Made by a program: the position numbers and the translations under genes. A stretch of 9,784 nt of DNA from an uncultured Caulobacter sp. (lineage in GTDB: Bacteria; Pseudomonadota; Alphaproteobacteria; Caulobacterales; Caulobacteraceae). Under the pieces are notes generated by a model, which worked only from the letters and a program-made list of their open reading frames with translations, was not told the origin of the DNA and did not search any database. Location of the stretch: positions 1-9,784 of the forward strand of contig CALKHU010000186.1 of the NCBI GenBank assembly GCA_937991555.1, read 5' to 3'. Shown here piece after piece: positions 8,457 to 9,784 of this stretch (its first letter is position 1; each line of letters opens with the position of its first letter).

Positions 8457-8459
8457 TTT
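8444..8459. promoter_or_regulatory. Perfect 16-bp palindrome, probable operator
   Basis: AAAGTGATATCACTTT is its own reverse complement and stands out as AT-rich in GC-rich DNA. It covers the candidate -10 of the SPFH gene, the classic place for repression. The cognate regulator is not known from sequence; the RHH protein encoded two genes downstream is one candidate. Confidence 0.7.
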
Positions 8460-8481
8460 GCTACTACTCAAGGAGGGGCCG

Positions 8482-9375
8482 ATGGCCGAGATTCAAAGCA
8501 TCAACCGCACCCGGGAGCGCGTCGGCGGCGGCGTCAACGGCGGGCTGATCCTTCTGGTCCTGCTGGCGCTGATCGCGACGGGCGTCTGGATGCTCACCAA
8601 CATCGAGACTGAGGGGCGGGAGGTCCTCGGGGTCGGCGGGATCGCCCTGATCGCCGTGTCCGCGTTCGGCCTGGCGGGCTTCTACATGCTGCAGCCGAAC
8701 GAGGGCGCGGCCATCACCCTGTTCGGCGACTACAAGGGCACCGACCGCACGACCGGCCTGCGCTGGGTCCTGCCGTGGTACGGTCGCAAGAAGATCAGCC
8801 TGCGCGTGCGCAATGTCACCAGCGAGACGCTGAAGGTGAACGACAAGCGGGGCAATCCGATCGAGATCGCCGCCAACGTGGTCTGGCGGGTGGCCGACTC
8901 GGCCCAGGCGCTGTTCGACGTCGACGACTACGCGACCTTCATCAACATCCAGATCGAGACCGCCCTTCGCGAGGTGGCCCGTCACTACGCCTATGACCAC
9001 GCCGAGGACGAGGAGCCGACCCTGCGCGCCGACGCCGAAATCGTCGGCGAACGCCTCAGGGAAGACCTGCAGGCCCGCGTGGCGGTCGCGGGCATCGCCA
9101 TCGACGAGACCCACCTGATGCACCTGGCCTACGCGCCGGAGATCGCCGGCGCGATGCTGAAGCGCCAGCAGGCCGAGGCTGTCCTCGCCGCGCGGCAGAA
9201 GATCGTCGCCGGCGCGGTCAGCATGGTCGAGAGCGCGCTGCACCAGCTCGGCGAGCGCGGCGTGGTCGACCTCGACGAGGAGCGCAAGGCCTCGATGGTG
9301 TCCAACCTCCTGGTGGTGCTGTGCGCCGACCGCGAGGCCCAGCCCGTCGTGAACACCGGAACCCTCTACGGCTAG
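8482..9375 (+). CDS. SPFH/band-7 domain membrane protein (stomatin/slipin-like)
   Basis: A 297-aa membrane protein with a basic N-terminus (NRTRERVGGG), two hydrophobic segments at about 20-38 and 48-70, and then an SPFH/band-7 domain from about 71. The domain contains PNEGAAITLFGDYKGT, GLRWVLPWYGRKKISLRVRN, IEIAANVVWRVADSAQALFDVDDY, an alternating helix REDLQARVAVAGIAIDETHL and the family helix EIAGAMLKRQQAEAVLAARQKIVAGA. Such proteins oligomerise and scaffold membrane microdomains or protect membrane proteins; the role of this one is not established. It lacks the long C-terminal coiled coil of flotillins and has no NfeD partner gene beside it. AAGGAGGGG (8470-8478) fixes ATG 8482. The stop codon is 3 nt before the GTG of the RHH gene, implying translational coupling. 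Confidence 0.9.
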   Translation: MAEIQSINRTRERVGGGVNGGLILLVLLALIATGVWMLTNIETEGREVLGVGGIALIAVSAFGLAGFYMLQPNEGAAITLFGDYKGTDRTTGLRWVLPWYGRKKISLRVRNVTSETLKVNDKRGNPIEIAANVVWRVADSAQALFDVDDYATFINIQIETALREVARHYAYDHAEDEEPTLRADAEIVGERLREDLQARVAVAGIAIDETHLMHLAYAPEIAGAMLKRQQAEAVLAARQKIVAGAVSMVESALHQLGERGVVDLDEERKASMVSNLLVVLCADREAQPVVNTGTLYG

Positions 9376-9378
9376 ACC

Positions 9379-9558
9379 GTGGCCAGTCCCGGAAAGCGCG
9401 CCTTCCTGATGCGGATAAGGCCCGAGGTGCTCGAAGCGGTCGAGCGCCTCGCGGCCGCCGAATTGCGCAGCGTGAACGCCCAGCTCGAGGTGCTGCTGCG
9501 CGAGGCGCTGGCCCGGCGCGGACAGGGTCGCGACCGCAAGGAACCGGACGACGCCTGA
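9379..9558 (+). CDS. Small Arc-like ribbon-helix-helix DNA-binding protein
   Basis: A 59-aa protein read from GTG at 9379 to TGA at 9556-9558. It has the layout of a ribbon-helix-helix regulator: strand KRAFLMRI (6-13), helix A PEVLEAVERLAAAEL (15-29), the turn RSVN, helix B AQLEVLLREALARRG (34-48), then a charged tail. The phrase ELRSVNAQLEVLLREAL is very typical of Arc-type proteins, often labelled Arc-family or HicB-like antitoxin. RHH proteins bind palindromic operators as dimers of dimers. No Shine-Dalgarno is obvious; translation is probably coupled to the SPFH gene, whose stop ends 3 nt upstream. ATG at 9409 would remove the DNA-binding strand and is unlikely. No toxin gene is adjacent, so it is better seen as a regulator or SPFH partner than as a proven antitoxin. 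Confidence 0.8.
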   Translation: MASPGKRAFLMRIRPEVLEAVERLAAAELRSVNAQLEVLLREALARRGQGRDRKEPDDA

Positions 9559-9567
9559 CGCTTTGAT

Positions 9568-9591
9568 CCGGCGAGCCCAGTGGGCCGCCGG
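9568..9591 (+). promoter_or_regulatory. Hairpin touching the glycosyltransferase ribosome-binding site
   Basis: CCGGCG (9568-9573) pairs with CGCCGG (9586-9591), and GCCC (9575-9578) with GGGC (9582-9585), leaving one bulged A and the loop AGT. The last two stem bases are the first bases of the Shine-Dalgarno GGAGGAG (9590-9596). No T-tract follows, so a translational or processing role is more likely than intrinsic termination. Confidence 0.5.
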
Positions 9592-9599
9592 AGGAGTCC

Positions 9600-9784
9600 G
9601 TGTCCGCCGATCGCGCGTCCGCCAATCCCGCCCGCCTCGTCGATACGACGATGCTCTACGCCCCCCGCAGCGGCGGCGTGAAGCGCTACCTGAACGCCAA
9701 GCGGTCCTGGCTCGCCCGTCGCCGCCCGGCTGTCCGCCACACCCTGGTGGCGCCTGGGCCGCGCGATTCGCATGACGGTCATGG
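9600..9784 (+). CDS. GT-B glycosyltransferase, N-terminal fragment (runs off the window)
   Basis: The first 61 codons of a gene starting at GTG 9600 with the Shine-Dalgarno GGAGGAG (9590-9596). The translation contains LVDTTMLYAPRSGGVKRYLNAKRSWL followed by HTLVAPG. The phrase MLYAPRSGGVKRY is the N-terminal first-strand and glycine-rich loop (GG-V-x-R-Y) of GT-B glycosyltransferases of the GT1/GT4 clan, and the next strand HTLVAPG fits the Rossmann order. Donor, acceptor and C-terminal half are outside the window. It lies 41 nt after the RHH stop on the same strand, so it may be the third gene of the SPFH unit or the first of a glycan gene cluster. Confidence 0.75.
   Translation, partial: MSADRASANPARLVDTTMLYAPRSGGVKRYLNAKRSWLARRRPAVRHTLVAPGPRDSHDGH

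Noticed and set aside
7732..8481. N-terminal extension of the SPFH protein across the GT1 gene
   Set aside because: The frame is open upstream only as antisense of the glycosyltransferase. AAGGAGGGG directly before ATG 8482, and the promoter/palindrome upstream, define the true start.
9379..9784. A complete toxin-antitoxin pair made of the RHH protein and the next gene
   Set aside because: The next gene begins with a GT-B glycosyltransferase N-terminus, not a toxin fold, and the RHH gene is coupled to an SPFH gene upstream instead.

Overview
The window is uniformly GC-rich DNA, with G or C at nearly every third codon position, from what looks like an alphaproteobacterial chromosome. The Lon and HU proteins, the lon-hup order and a nearby tRNA-Val(UAC) resemble Caulobacterales or related groups. 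That placement is from memory of the families, not from a search. There is no integrase, transposase, phage gene or CRISPR array.

Layout. (1) 102-3196: an amidase-signature hydrolase and a ten-helix EamA/DMT transporter on the plus strand. They meet a convergent RluF/RsuA-type rRNA pseudouridine synthase whose 3' end overlaps the transporter by 17 bp. (2) 3197-6340: housekeeping core. A 228-bp divergent intergenic region carries a candidate lon promoter, with a possible heat-shock-type -35 inside an inverted repeat. It is followed by full-length lon, a strong intrinsic terminator, a good sigma70-like promoter overlapping that terminator's T-tract, HU (hup) and a second intrinsic terminator. 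(3) 6341-7061: a secreted DUF1036 protein preceded by a 19-bp palindrome, then two 48-bp imperfect direct repeats, then tRNA-Val(UAC) on the minus strand with an encoded CCA. (4) 7116-8375 (minus): a stand-alone GT1/MGT-type glycosyltransferase. (5) 8376-9784 (plus): a divergent promoter whose -10 is covered by a perfect 16-bp palindrome, followed by an SPFH/band-7 membrane protein, a 59-aa ribbon-helix-helix (Arc-like) protein starting at GTG, and the first 61 codons of a GT-B glycosyltransferase running off the end.

Most of the window is ordinary housekeeping. The part most likely to be an under-described system is 8429-9784: SPFH membrane protein, tiny RHH regulator and glycosyltransferase, with a palindromic operator on the promoter and a hairpin touching the glycosyltransferase ribosome-binding site. 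The RHH protein could be the autoregulator of this unit, but that is inference.
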